This document shows positions 7,741 through 15,237 of a stretch of DNA of 41,315 bases, piece by piece (the first letter of the stretch is position 1; each line of letters begins with the position of its first letter). The notes beneath the pieces are model-generated. The model saw nothing but the letters and a program-made list of their open reading frames with translations. It ran no database searches and had not been told where the DNA came from. The position numbers were made by a program, and so were the translations under genes. Where the stretch lies: assembly GCA_900542275.1 (NCBI GenBank), contig UQMW01000013.1, positions 1 to 41,315 on the forward strand, read 5' to 3'. The DNA is from an uncultured Collinsella sp. GTDB lineage: Bacteria > Actinomycetota > Coriobacteriia > Coriobacteriales > Coriobacteriaceae.

Positions 7741-8670
7741 TTAGGCCTGTTTGCGGCACTTCCATTGTTTACGGCACCAACGCATGAGTGCTTTTACGAC
7801 CGGGATGGTGATGAGTATTACCCAGGCGGGATGGGGTTGCCCCAGGCAGAGCCACATGTAGAGGAACCATGCCTCGGCACTGACTGAATAGACGACATCG
7901 ATCAGCTTAGATAAGCGGCGTTGATCGATAAAGTCGCCAAGCGCGTAATAGACGGGAATCAAAAAGACGAGGAAGAGGCCCGTAGCCCATGTGCTGTAGA
8001 CAATGCCGAGCACCAGATAGGCGAGAGCGACAAGTGCGGGGAAGGGGAATTTGTTCCATGCACGTCCGACCTTGGTGTGGAAATGCTTGCCATGATGGTC
8101 GAGCTTGTCGTGCGCCTCCTTCCAGCTGGAAAACGTCTCGCCGTCGATGGTGACGGTGCCATCGTCATTGGTATGCACGCTATGTCCATCGTCCTCAAGC
8201 GTATCGATATACAATCCGTCTGGCCCCACATGGACCTCTTCACCCTTGCGCTCGTTAGCCACATGGATGCCATTCCAACCAACATGGACCTCTTCGCCTT
8301 TGTTGGGATCAATAACGTGGATGCCGCGCGCGAGGGAAATATCGACAAGTGGCTTATCGCTGCAATCAGCGTGCTCAGCAGAAGCCTCAGCCTCATCTGA
8401 AGCTTTGGTGCCGGCGTTGCTGTTCCGTGCCTCATCATCAGTCTGCGAGTCATCAGTGCTATCCACCGCCTCCCCATATAACAGCTCGTCCAACGACACG
8501 TCATACAGCGCGGCGAGCGCAATGAGGTTATCGGTATCGGGTGAGGACTCGCTGCGCTCCCATTTACTAACAGCCTGGCGGCTTACGCCCAGCTGGGCAG
8601 CAAGCGCCTCCTGAGAAAGGCCGGCAGCTTTACGGCGATCGACGAGGCGCTGCGCCATCGCAAGATCCAT
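7741..8670 (-). CDS. XRE-family HTH protein with C-terminal membrane region
   Basis: 309 residues. The N-terminal 65 are a Cro/CI-type helix-turn-helix (LSQEALAAQLGVSRQAVSKW). A low-complexity acidic linker (about 68-108) follows, then two imperfect 18-residue repeats at about 116-133 and 134-151 (GIHVIDPNKGEEVHVGWNG and GIHVANERKGEEVHVGPDG), then a hydrophobic C-terminus with about four membrane segments from residue 208. It looks like a membrane-tethered transcription factor that could sense an envelope signal. ATG 8670 has AAGGA about 7 bases upstream; the longer frame to 8742 lacks one. The regulated genes are unknown. Confidence 0.8.
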   Translation of the reverse strand: MDLAMAQRLVDRRKAAGLSQEALAAQLGVSRQAVSKWERSESSPDTDNLIALAALYDVSLDELLYGEAVDSTDDSQTDDEARNSNAGTKASDEAEASAEHADCSDKPLVDISLARGIHVIDPNKGEEVHVGWNGIHVANERKGEEVHVGPDGLYIDTLEDDGHSVHTNDDGTVTIDGETFSSWKEAHDKLDHHGKHFHTKVGRAWNKFPFPALVALAYLVLGIVYSTWATGLFLVFLIPVYYALGDFIDQRRLSKLIDVVYSVSAEAWFLYMWLCLGQPHPAWVILITIPVVKALMRWCRKQWKCRKQA

Positions 8671-8888
8671 GGTGGTTCCTTTCGTTTGATGGTCGAATCG
8701 AATGAGCCGAGTATGCCGAGAACAACCGGTAGCGACCACCATTTCTAGTTAGAATCTGCCCCAACCCTACCGCAACTACCGGTAGCAACCCCTAGCGACC
8801 AGCCATTTTAGGACAAATGTCAGTGCTACTCTCAGCTAAGAGCCTGCAACATCCCAAAATCTCAGCCCAGGCACCCGCAGCGAGAAGG

Positions 8889-9069
8889 CGAATAGCCTCG
8901 GCCTCCCTAGTTACCGCAGGAGGCCCCAGGGCTTTCCTCCCAAATCTTTCCGCAGGACGGAAGGACCCCGCCGCGCGAAGCGCGCAGCGGGGTCCTGACA
9001 TGTCCGAGGACGATTTGGGAGGAAAGCCCTGGGGCCTCCGATGAGAGCAGTTCCAGCCGAGGCTATTCG
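8889..9069. repeat. Nested palindrome at the 3' end of pfkA
   Basis: Three nested inverted repeats: an outer 14-bp pair (8889-8902 with 9056-9069) whose right arm includes the pfkA stop codon, a perfect 28-bp pair (8919-8946 with 9012-9039), and an inner hairpin AGGACCCCGC/GCGGGGTCCT (8962-8971 with 8987-8996) around CGCGCGAAGCGCG. No U-tract follows, so this is not a textbook terminator, but it would strongly fold in the pfkA transcript. Confidence 0.85.
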
Positions 9070-10142
9070 TCGCCGAAGCTGATGCCCAACGCCTTGGCCT
9101 CGCGCACCAGGTCGCTCTGGGGGTCGACAAACTTGAGCTTGCCGGCGACCTCCTCGAGCGGCATGTGGCACATCTTGCCGTCACGCAGGGCAATCATGTA
9201 GCCAAACTCGCCGCGCAGGCAGCCGAGCGCTGCCTCGACGCCGCACTGGGTCGCAAAGATGCGGTCCTGGGCGTCGGGCTGGCCGCCGCGCTGTGTGTGG
9301 CCGGGGATGGCGACGCGGGTCTCGCGACCGGTCTTGGCCTCGATCTCCTTGGCGATGTCGTAGACAATCGACGGGCTCGTTCGCTCGGCGAGCTCCTTCT
9401 TGTACTCCTTCTTGGACAGTGCCGCGTCCTCCTTGGAGATAGCGCCCTCGGCGACGGCCACGATGGTAAAGCGGCTGCCGGTCTCCATGCGATGCTCGAT
9501 GGTCTTGATGACGTTGTCCATGTCGTAGGGGATCTCGGGAATCAGGATGACGTCCGCGCCGCCCGCGACGCCGGCATACAGCGGAATCCAGCCGACCTTG
9601 TGGCCCATAATCTCGATGACAAACACGCGGCCGTGGCTCGAGGCGGTAGTGTGGATGTCGTCGATGCACTTGGTGGCGACGTCGATGGCGCTCGTAAAGC
9701 CAAACGTCAACTCGGTGCCCCAGGTGTCGTTATCGATGGTCTTGGGCAGGGCGATAACGTTGAGGCCCTCTTCGCGCAGGCGGTTGGCGGTCTTGGTGGA
9801 GCCGTTGCCGCCCAGCATAAACAGGCAGTCGAGCTGCAGCTTATGATAGGTGTGGACCATTGCGGGCACCTTCTCGACGCCGTCGGCCTCGGGAATGTCC
9901 AGGCGCTTGAACGGCGTGCGGCTCGTGCCCAGGATGGTGCCGCCGCGGGTGAGGATGCCGCTAAAATCGGCGGGCGTCATGACGCGGAACCTGCTGTAGA
10001 TAAGGCCCTGGTAGCCGTCCTCAAAACCATAGATCTCGATAGGCTCTTCGCTATTGGTCATAAGCGTTTTGACAATGCCGCGCATGGTGGCGTTGAGCGC
10101 CTGGCAGTCGCCGCCACTGGTAAGAAGACCGATCCTGAGCAT
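9063..10142 (-). CDS. pfkA: 6-phosphofructokinase (group III type)
   Basis: Glycolytic enzyme phosphorylating fructose 6-phosphate to fructose 1,6-bisphosphate. The 359-residue protein has the N-terminal nucleotide loop TSGGDCQALNA, the substrate region PKTIDNDTWGTE (catalytic Asp137), IEIMGHKVGW and IPGHTQRGG. The phosphoryl-donor site reads GGNGST at 111-116: Gly114 matches Gly104 of E. coli PfkA, which predicts ATP use, while Lys134 takes the place of Gly124, as in actinobacterial group III enzymes. Asn113 replaces the Mg-binding Asp103 of E. coli. ATG 10142 follows a weak AAGGATT. A hairpin separates it from the upstream hydrolase gene. Confidence 0.93.
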   Translation of the reverse strand: MLRIGLLTSGGDCQALNATMRGIVKTLMTNSEEPIEIYGFEDGYQGLIYSRFRVMTPADFSGILTRGGTILGTSRTPFKRLDIPEADGVEKVPAMVHTYHKLQLDCLFMLGGNGSTKTANRLREEGLNVIALPKTIDNDTWGTELTFGFTSAIDVATKCIDDIHTTASSHGRVFVIEIMGHKVGWIPLYAGVAGGADVILIPEIPYDMDNVIKTIEHRMETGSRFTIVAVAEGAISKEDAALSKKEYKKELAERTSPSIVYDIAKEIEAKTGRETRVAIPGHTQRGGQPDAQDRIFATQCGVEAALGCLRGEFGYMIALRDGKMCHMPLEEVAGKLKFVDPQSDLVREAKALGISFGDE

Positions 10143-10180
10143 TATGAATCCTTCCGGGCAAGTTATAACATGCGCATAAG

Positions 10181-10213
10181 TTTACCCCCGCACACTGTTG
10201 ATACGGGGGTAAA
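10181..10213 (-). terminator. Hairpin between the amide hydrolase gene and pfkA
   Basis: TTTACCCCCG (10181-10190) and CGGGGGTAAA (10204-10213) form a perfect 10-bp stem with a 13-base loop. It lies downstream of the minus-strand hydrolase gene and about 40 bases before the pfkA start, so it could end the first transcript or attenuate read-through into pfkA. Confidence 0.6.
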
Positions 10214-10281
10214 ACGTGTTAGCTCAAGCGTATGGAAATGTAAGCAACGTCAGGGAACGTAAGGTCGACGGGCCTGGCTCC

Positions 10282-11367
10282 TTACAGTGCGAAGGCATCG
10301 ACGTTGCCCCAGTGGCGGCGCAGCGTGATGGCGGCAGCGGGCTCGGTATTGTCGAAGACGACCGACCATTGCGTATTGCTGGTGATGTCTTCCGGATTGG
10401 GCTCTTGCGCTGCGGCTCGCAGGGCTTCCCAGGCAATCGTTTCGTCTTGGGCACCGACATGGGCGTCGAGGACATCGGCGATGGCGATGGCGCGTTCCTT
10501 GCCATGGCCCAGCTCGCCGTTCTTTTGGTTGGGGAGCACTTCGTCGCCATAGCAGGCGTAGAAGTTCGTAACCTGGCGTACAGGAGTCGCTTTGAAAGCG
10601 CGGTCCGGATCGCGCGGGTCCCACTCTACTACGCGCGCGTCACCGGCGGCGTCGTTGATAAAGAAGTGGTAATCGCGTCCTGCCATGGCGTGCATGTCGT
10701 AGGCGGAAAGCAGGTCGACAGCTTCTTGCGTGGTGGCGGCACGGTCGAGCACCAGACGGATGGCGAGCGAGGTATTGATGACGGGGCGTTGCGTGTCCTG
10801 GTCACAGGGCTTGGAATCCAGGGTGAGTACGGCAACGGACACGCCGCATTCGTTAACACCGTCGAGCTGGGCAAACGGGCCCATGAGTGCGGCGACGCGT
10901 CCGGCGACGGAGTCAAGCGGAGTGTTATCGCCCAGGTTATTGAGGGCCGCAAAGCCGATGGAGGCATAGCCGTCACGCGGGTGATTGCGCACCAGCAGCG
11001 CCGAGGTGTCGTCCTTAAAGTCGTAATTGCGACCGGTGCGCACGCGGCCTTCGGCATCTACGGCGACAAAAGCGCTGCAGGCAAACTGGGGTGCCTGGAC
11101 ATGTGTCGGCACACCGGGCAGCACCTGCGCCACCACGGCATCGATGTAGGCCTGGTCGTCGCGCACGCCAGCAGCGATGATGCGATCAAGATCGTAGTCG
11201 TAGGCGATGTCGATTGCGTACAGGTCATAGCCATCCGCATAGTCGGTCAAGCGTTTGAGCGACGCGGCGGACTTGATTTGCTTGTGATAAACGATACCGG
11301 TGACAGCGGCAAGGCCGACGGCGGCTCCCGCGACACCGTAGGCGATGGCAATGTTACGTGGCTTCAT
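10282..11367 (-). CDS. Choloylglycine hydrolase-like linear amide C-N hydrolase
   Basis: Ntn-hydrolase of the bile salt hydrolase/penicillin V acylase group, 361 residues. A hydrophobic N-terminal segment (about 8-27) suggests a membrane anchor or signal. The putative nucleophile is Cys97 in FACSAFVAVD; Arg113 and Asp116 follow at +16 and +19, the same spacing as Cys2, Arg18 and Asp21 in classical bile salt hydrolases. A later VTNFY fits the family's conserved Asn. Because the nucleophile must become N-terminal, about 96 residues would need removal, unlike intracellular bile salt hydrolases where only Met is lost. The substrate (conjugated bile acid, N-acyl amino acid, acyl-homoserine lactone or beta-lactam) cannot be told. 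Confidence 0.82.
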   Translation of the reverse strand: MKPRNIAIAYGVAGAAVGLAAVTGIVYHKQIKSAASLKRLTDYADGYDLYAIDIAYDYDLDRIIAAGVRDDQAYIDAVVAQVLPGVPTHVQAPQFACSAFVAVDAEGRVRTGRNYDFKDDTSALLVRNHPRDGYASIGFAALNNLGDNTPLDSVAGRVAALMGPFAQLDGVNECGVSVAVLTLDSKPCDQDTQRPVINTSLAIRLVLDRAATTQEAVDLLSAYDMHAMAGRDYHFFINDAAGDARVVEWDPRDPDRAFKATPVRQVTNFYACYGDEVLPNQKNGELGHGKERAIAIADVLDAHVGAQDETIAWEALRAAAQEPNPEDITSNTQWSVVFDNTEPAAAITLRRHWGNVDAFAL

Positions 11368-11528
11368 GACGACTCCTCTCGTCCTGTTGGCGTAATTGTC
11401 GCAAAAGGAGTGCGGGCATGATGACTCAACTTGGTGAGCGGCGCGGAATTAAGCACGGAATGAAGAGTGCGGCGCTGGCGCGGCGGGGTATGCTGGAAGG
11501 GACCATCAACCCAGCGAAAGGGGAGAGC

Positions 11529-12914
11529 ATGACGGATCAGGAAACGCCCGAGCGCACGCACGTGACGGCCGACGATATCGAGGCCGCCAACGACCTTATC
11601 GACTTTATCGAGGCATGCCCCAGCATGTTCCATACGGCGGCGACCATTATGGCCGAGCTCGACGAGGCAGGCTTTACCTATCTGCCCGAGAACGCGGCAT
11701 GGGATATCGAACCGGGCGGTCGTTACTACACGCAGCGCAATACTTCGAGCGTTATCGCCTTTAAGGTGGGCGAGGACTTGGCTGCGACGTGGGGCGAGGA
11801 CGGCGTTGCCGGTGACTATCATTTTCAGCTCACGGCGTCGCACAGCGATTCGCCGACGTTTAAGGTCAAGGCCGTGCCCGAGCTCGATGGCGCAGGCGAG
11901 ACGTTGCGCCTGAACACCGAGGCTTACGGCGGCATGATCGACTACACCTGGTTCGATCGCCCGCTGGCGCTCGCGGGCCGCGTGCTGGTGCGCGAGGGTG
12001 ACCGCATTGAGAGCCGCCTGCTTGCCACCGAGCGCGAAGTCGCCATCATCCCGAGCCTTGCCATCCACATGAACCGCGGCGTTAACGAGGGCTTTGCTCC
12101 CAACCGAGCCGTCGACCTGTGCCCGCTCATCAGCGCCGGCGAGCTTAAGCAGGGTGACTTCGATGCCCTGATCGCCGAAGAGCTGGACGTTAAGCCCGAG
12201 CAGATTCTGGGCCGCGATCTGTTCCTGGTCAATCGTCAGGATGCGCGCATTTGGGGCTGGGCCGACGAGTTTATCTCGACGCCCAAGCTCGACGACCTGG
12301 CCTGCGCCTACACCTCGCTGCAGGCATTTTTGGGTGCCGAGAATGCGCACGACGTTTCGGTCTTCTGCTGCTTCGATAACGAGGAGGTTGGCTCCGAGAC
12401 CAAGCAGGGCGCCATGTCGACGTTCTTGGCCGACGCGCTGCGCCGCATCAACGGGTCGCTGGGCTTCGATGGCGAGTCGTACCACCGCGCACTTGCCGCT
12501 TCGATGCTCGTGAGCTGCGACAACGCGCATGCCGTGCACCCCAACCACGCCGAGAAGTGCGATGCCCGCAACCGGGTTGTGCTTAACGGCGGCATCGTCA
12601 TCAAGGAAGCCGCCAACCAGCACTACTGCACCGATGCTTTTAGCCGCGCGGTGTTCCAGGCTATCTGCGATGACGCCGACGTGCCCACGCAGGCCTTCGC
12701 CAACAAGAGCGATATGGCCGGCGGCTCCACGCTCGGCAATCTGTCCAATATGCAGGCGAGCATGCATGCCGTGGACGTGGGCCTGCCGCAGCTGGCCATG
12801 CACTCGAGCTACGAGACCGGCGGCGTGCGCGACGTGATGTACGCCATCCGCGCCCTTACCGCCTTCTACGAGCGTGACCTGACCATCAACGGAGCCGAAA
12901 GCGTGGAGCTCTAA
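11529..12914 (+). CDS. M18 family aminopeptidase
   Basis: Cytosolic zinc aminopeptidase, probably dodecameric as in the M18 (aspartyl aminopeptidase-like, ApeB) family, releasing N-terminal residues from peptides. The 461-residue protein shows the metal-ligand motifs in order: HSDSPTFKVK, CFDNEEVGSETKQGA (bridging and catalytic acids), VSCDNAHAVHPNH, NKSDMAGGSTLG and GLPQLAMHSSYE. ATG 11529 is preferred because GGGGAGAGC lies directly upstream; the frame is open further to 11418 but without a comparable site. The stop codon runs directly into a repeat-family hairpin, with a conventional terminator behind it. Confidence 0.94.
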   Translation: MTDQETPERTHVTADDIEAANDLIDFIEACPSMFHTAATIMAELDEAGFTYLPENAAWDIEPGGRYYTQRNTSSVIAFKVGEDLAATWGEDGVAGDYHFQLTASHSDSPTFKVKAVPELDGAGETLRLNTEAYGGMIDYTWFDRPLALAGRVLVREGDRIESRLLATEREVAIIPSLAIHMNRGVNEGFAPNRAVDLCPLISAGELKQGDFDALIAEELDVKPEQILGRDLFLVNRQDARIWGWADEFISTPKLDDLACAYTSLQAFLGAENAHDVSVFCCFDNEEVGSETKQGAMSTFLADALRRINGSLGFDGESYHRALAASMLVSCDNAHAVHPNHAEKCDARNRVVLNGGIVIKEAANQHYCTDAFSRAVFQAICDDADVPTQAFANKSDMAGGSTLGNLSNMQASMHAVDVGLPQLAMHSSYETGGVRDVMYAIRALTAFYERDLTINGAESVEL

Positions 12915-12955
12915 AACCTGCCAAAAAGGGATGTTAATTTCGGCAGGTTTTATCT
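12913..12955 (+). repeat. CCTGCCAAAA-family hairpin, copy 3
   Basis: Stem AAAACCTGCC (12913-12922) with GGCAGGTTTT (12942-12951), starting inside the aminopeptidase stop codon and followed by TATCTGGGCGAA as in copy 2. It probably doubles as a terminator. Confidence 0.75.
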
Positions 12956-12998
12956 GGGCGAATGCAAAAGGTGAAACCGAACTGGATTGGTGATGCGT

Positions 12999-13034
12999 AG
13001 CCGCCGAGGTGCAGTGTGCCTCGGCGGCTTTTTG
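12999..13034 (+). terminator. Rho-independent terminator after the M18 aminopeptidase gene
   Basis: AGCCGCCGAGG (12999-13009) pairs perfectly with CCTCGGCGGCT (13019-13029) around a 9-base loop, and TTTTTGT follows. Confidence 0.9.
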
Positions 13035-13074
13035 TGTACAGAGTACGGCTGATGCTTGTAAATGCTATACATGC

Positions 13075-13103
13075 TTTACGTATCTACCATAGAGTTTTAT
13101 GAT
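13075..13103 (+). promoter_or_regulatory. Candidate promoter of the toxin-antitoxin pair
   Basis: TTTACG (13075-13080) and TATGAT (13098-13103) are 17 bases apart, about 25 bases before the antitoxin start. Box matches are 4/6 and 5/6. Confidence 0.5.
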
Positions 13104-13128
13104 AGTTTTGAAGTATTAAGGAGGGGTC

Positions 13129-13509
13129 ATGACCACAACAGCCGCTCAGATCAACGTACGTCTCGATGCCGATCTTAAAAGGAGTGGGGACGCCGCTCTC
13201 TCCAAGGCCGGTATGACGCCGAGCCAAGCGGTGCGAGCGCTCTGGCAGCTTGCAGCGTCGCTGGCCGATCGCCCCGGTGCGCTCGAGGATATCCTGCTGC
13301 CCAGTCGTGCCCGGGCGGAACAGCGCGAGCGCGAAAAGGCTGTCAAACGTAAGCTCGAGCTTATGGATCAGGGGTCGAAGCTGTTCGCTGCCGCTTGCTG
13401 TGAATCGGGAATCGATATGGTCAAGGCTCAGCCATCGGACGACGAAGAGCTCAAACGGAATGCCTATGCGGATCGCTATGGCGAGGAGATGAGCTGGCTC
13501 TATGAGTGA
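13129..13509 (+). CDS. RelB/DinJ-like antitoxin (ribbon-helix-helix)
   Basis: 126 residues. The N-terminus QINVRLDADLKRSGDAAL followed by GMTPSQAVRALWQLAA is the strand-helix-helix pattern of RelB/DinJ antitoxins, which dimerise to bind their own operator. The charged C-terminal half (about 60-126) would wrap and neutralise the toxin. The ATG at 13129 has a near-perfect AAGGAGGGG site. The gene overlaps the PIN-domain gene by 8 bases (ATGAGTGA), a typical coupling in type II modules. A RelB-like antitoxin with a PIN toxin, instead of a RelE-fold toxin, is a mixed combination but is known. Confidence 0.85.
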   Translation: MTTTAAQINVRLDADLKRSGDAALSKAGMTPSQAVRALWQLAASLADRPGALEDILLPSRARAEQREREKAVKRKLELMDQGSKLFAAACCESGIDMVKAQPSDDEELKRNAYADRYGEEMSWLYE

Positions 13510-13993
13510 GACTCCAAAGCGCATCTTGGTTGACACCAACGTGTGGCTCGATTACTTCATTCCCTCACGACGTGGTCGTTCGGTGGCGATTGAGTTTTTA
13601 CGCGATGCATGCACGGCGCAGGTTGATTTGCTGTATGCGGCGACATCGTCCAAAGACCTGTTTTATTTGATTTCAAGCGAACATAAGGCATGGTATCGGC
13701 GCGAGCATGGTTCGCTTTCCCAAGATGCCGCTGCGGCAGCGACATCGCTTGCATGGGATTGTCTTAGCGTGCTGTCGCAGCTTGCCACGCCAGTGCCCTG
13801 TGACCTGAGCGACATCTGGATGTCGAGCAGGCAGCGTGAGCTCCATAGCGATTACGAAGACGATTTAATCATTGCGGCAGCGATACGCGCTCAAGCAGAT
13901 CTACTGGTCACCAACGATGTCAAACTCTGTTCACACGCACCCGTCGCAGCAATGAGTGTAGAAGACGCAAAAAATTATTTAGCAACGCTCTAG
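13502..13993 (+). CDS. PIN-domain ribonuclease toxin (VapC-like)
   Basis: 163 residues with the PIN fold hallmarks: VDTNVWLDYF near the N-terminus (first metal-binding Asp11), the central acidic DYEDDLIIAAAI, and the C-terminal LVTNDVKL. The acidic residues would hold Mg2+ for RNA cleavage. The protein is longer than classical VapC (about 130 residues) and has a tyrosine-rich insertion (HKAWYRREHGSLSQDAA). The start codon overlaps the antitoxin stop, so the pair is co-translated. The targets (tRNA, rRNA or mRNA) are unknown. Confidence 0.87.
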   Translation: MSETPKRILVDTNVWLDYFIPSRRGRSVAIEFLRDACTAQVDLLYAATSSKDLFYLISSEHKAWYRREHGSLSQDAAAAATSLAWDCLSVLSQLATPVPCDLSDIWMSSRQRELHSDYEDDLIIAAAIRAQADLLVTNDVKLCSHAPVAAMSVEDAKNYLATL

Positions 13994-14027
13994 CAATTTG
14001 AAGACCCTGCAGGTTGAGCAAACGTCA

Positions 14028-14131
14028 GCGAGAGCCCGCCAGAGTGAGCAAGGTGACGTGAAAGAGGAGGGCATAGGCCTTTTGGCCATGCCCGACGATT
14101 GAACGTCAGATTGCCGCTCTGGCGGGCTCGC
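14028..14131. repeat. Nested hairpin element downstream of the toxin gene
   Basis: Outer arms 14028-14044 and 14117-14131 pair over CCCGCCAGAG/CTCTGGCGGG with a 2-base indel, and pairing continues weakly inward to a TGACGT/ACGTCA pair. An inner hairpin GGGCATAGGCC-TTTT-GGCCATGCCC lies at 14068-14093. It fills most of the gap between the convergent toxin and dehydrogenase genes. Confidence 0.65.
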
Positions 14132-14142
14132 AGCGTCGAGGG

Positions 14143-14170
14143 GTTCCGGCGTTTGGCAAAACGCCGGAAC
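14143..14170 (-). terminator. Terminator of the 2-hydroxyacid dehydrogenase gene
   Basis: GTTCCGGCGTTT (14143-14154) pairs with AAACGCCGGAAC (14159-14170) around a very short loop, starting 3 bases after the TAA on the minus strand. Confidence 0.75.
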
Positions 14171-14172
14171 AA

Positions 14173-15108
14173 TTAGTGTTCGATCCAGCAGCGCAGGGTC
14201 TCGCCGGCCTGCAGGTGACGCAGATTCTCCGCGGCGATGTCGACCACGTTGTTGAGCGTGGCGGCCAAGTGGAACCAGCCGGAGATGTGCGGCGTGATGA
14301 GCATGTTGGGCGCATCCCACAACGGGCTTGTCTCGGGCAGCGGCTCGGGGTCGGTGACGTCGACCGCGGCGCCGGCGAGATGTCCTGATTCCAGGGCGGC
14401 AACTAGGTCGTCGGCAACCACAAGATCGCCGCGGCCGCCGTTGGCAAAGAAGGCGCCCGGCTTCATCGCGGCGAAGAACTCGGCGTTCGCCAGGCCGCGG
14501 GTCTCGGGTGTGCTGGGCATAAAGGATGCGACGACGTCTGCCTCGGCCAGGCGCTCGGGCAGGGCATCCATGCCGTCCATGTCCTCAAACACAATGGGGT
14601 AGACGAGCGGATGACGCTTGATGCCGCGGACGTGTGCGCCCATGCTGCGGCAGAGCGTGGCAAAGTGGCCGCCGATATCGCCCGCGCCCAGCACCAGCAC
14701 GTTGGCATTTTTGAGCGAGGTAACCGGCCCCAAATCCTCCCAGCGATGCTCGCGCTGCAAGTCGTGATAGCCGGGCAGGCGCTTCATCATGGAAAGGGTC
14801 ATGGCAAACATGTGCTCGCTTACGGCCTGGCCATAGGCACCCACCGAGCAAGACAGTTTGGCGTCGGCCGGCACGGTGCCGGCGGCAAGGTAGTCGTCAT
14901 AGCCGGCGGTCTGCAATTGCAACAGCTGGAGATGCTCGCATGCCGTGAGCATGTCAGGGTCGATGTTGCCCAAGATCACGTCCGCACCGGCGACCTGCTC
15001 GCGCGTGGCGGCGTCGGAGCTCGTGTAGATAAAGTCCTCGCCCGGAGCGCTCGACTCAAGAATTGCGCGATGGCGGTCGTTGACGGGCAGCAAAACCAGG
15101 ATGTTCAC
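14173..15108 (-). CDS. D-isomer-specific 2-hydroxyacid dehydrogenase
   Basis: NAD(P)-dependent oxidoreductase interconverting a 2-keto acid and a D-2-hydroxyacid, 311 residues. The Rossmann dinucleotide loop is LGAGDIGGHFA; the catalytic trio is the Arg of NGGRGDLVVADDL, the Glu of VDVTDPEPLPE and the His of TPHISGW. Substrate cannot be assigned; phosphoglycerate dehydrogenase is unlikely because there is no C-terminal ACT domain. The start is GTG at 15108 with AGAGGAC upstream. The gene is followed by its own terminator and appears monocistronic. Confidence 0.9.
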   Translation of the reverse strand: MNILVLLPVNDRHRAILESSAPGEDFIYTSSDAATREQVAGADVILGNIDPDMLTACEHLQLLQLQTAGYDDYLAAGTVPADAKLSCSVGAYGQAVSEHMFAMTLSMMKRLPGYHDLQREHRWEDLGPVTSLKNANVLVLGAGDIGGHFATLCRSMGAHVRGIKRHPLVYPIVFEDMDGMDALPERLAEADVVASFMPSTPETRGLANAEFFAAMKPGAFFANGGRGDLVVADDLVAALESGHLAGAAVDVTDPEPLPETSPLWDAPNMLITPHISGWFHLAATLNNVVDIAAENLRHLQAGETLRCWIEH

Positions 15109-15128
15109 AAGCAGTCCTCTCCGCTCGA

Positions 15129-15168
15129 CCTGCCAAAAGGGGGCAGGTTAATTTTGGCGGGTTTTATC
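15129..15168. repeat. CCTGCCAAAA-family hairpin, copy 4
   Basis: CCTGCCAAAA (15129-15138) and TTTTGGCGGG (15152-15161) form the stem, with GGGGGCAGGTTAA inside and TTTTATCAGG after. It is diverged from copies 2 and 3 and sits in the gap between the dehydrogenase and methionine aminopeptidase genes. Confidence 0.7.
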
Positions 15169-15237
15169 AGGCAAAATGTTCAAATAAAACGCCGGATGCA
15201 AGACGGGCGTGCCCGTCAGCATCCGGCGCATCCACGG

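Noticed and set aside
9165..10262. Plus-strand frame opposite pfkA
   Set aside because: Antisense shadow without motif; pfkA itself is certain.
11364..12803. 479-codon minus-strand frame opposite the M18 aminopeptidase
   Set aside because: No family motif, no usable start context, and the opposite strand encodes all M18 metal ligands.
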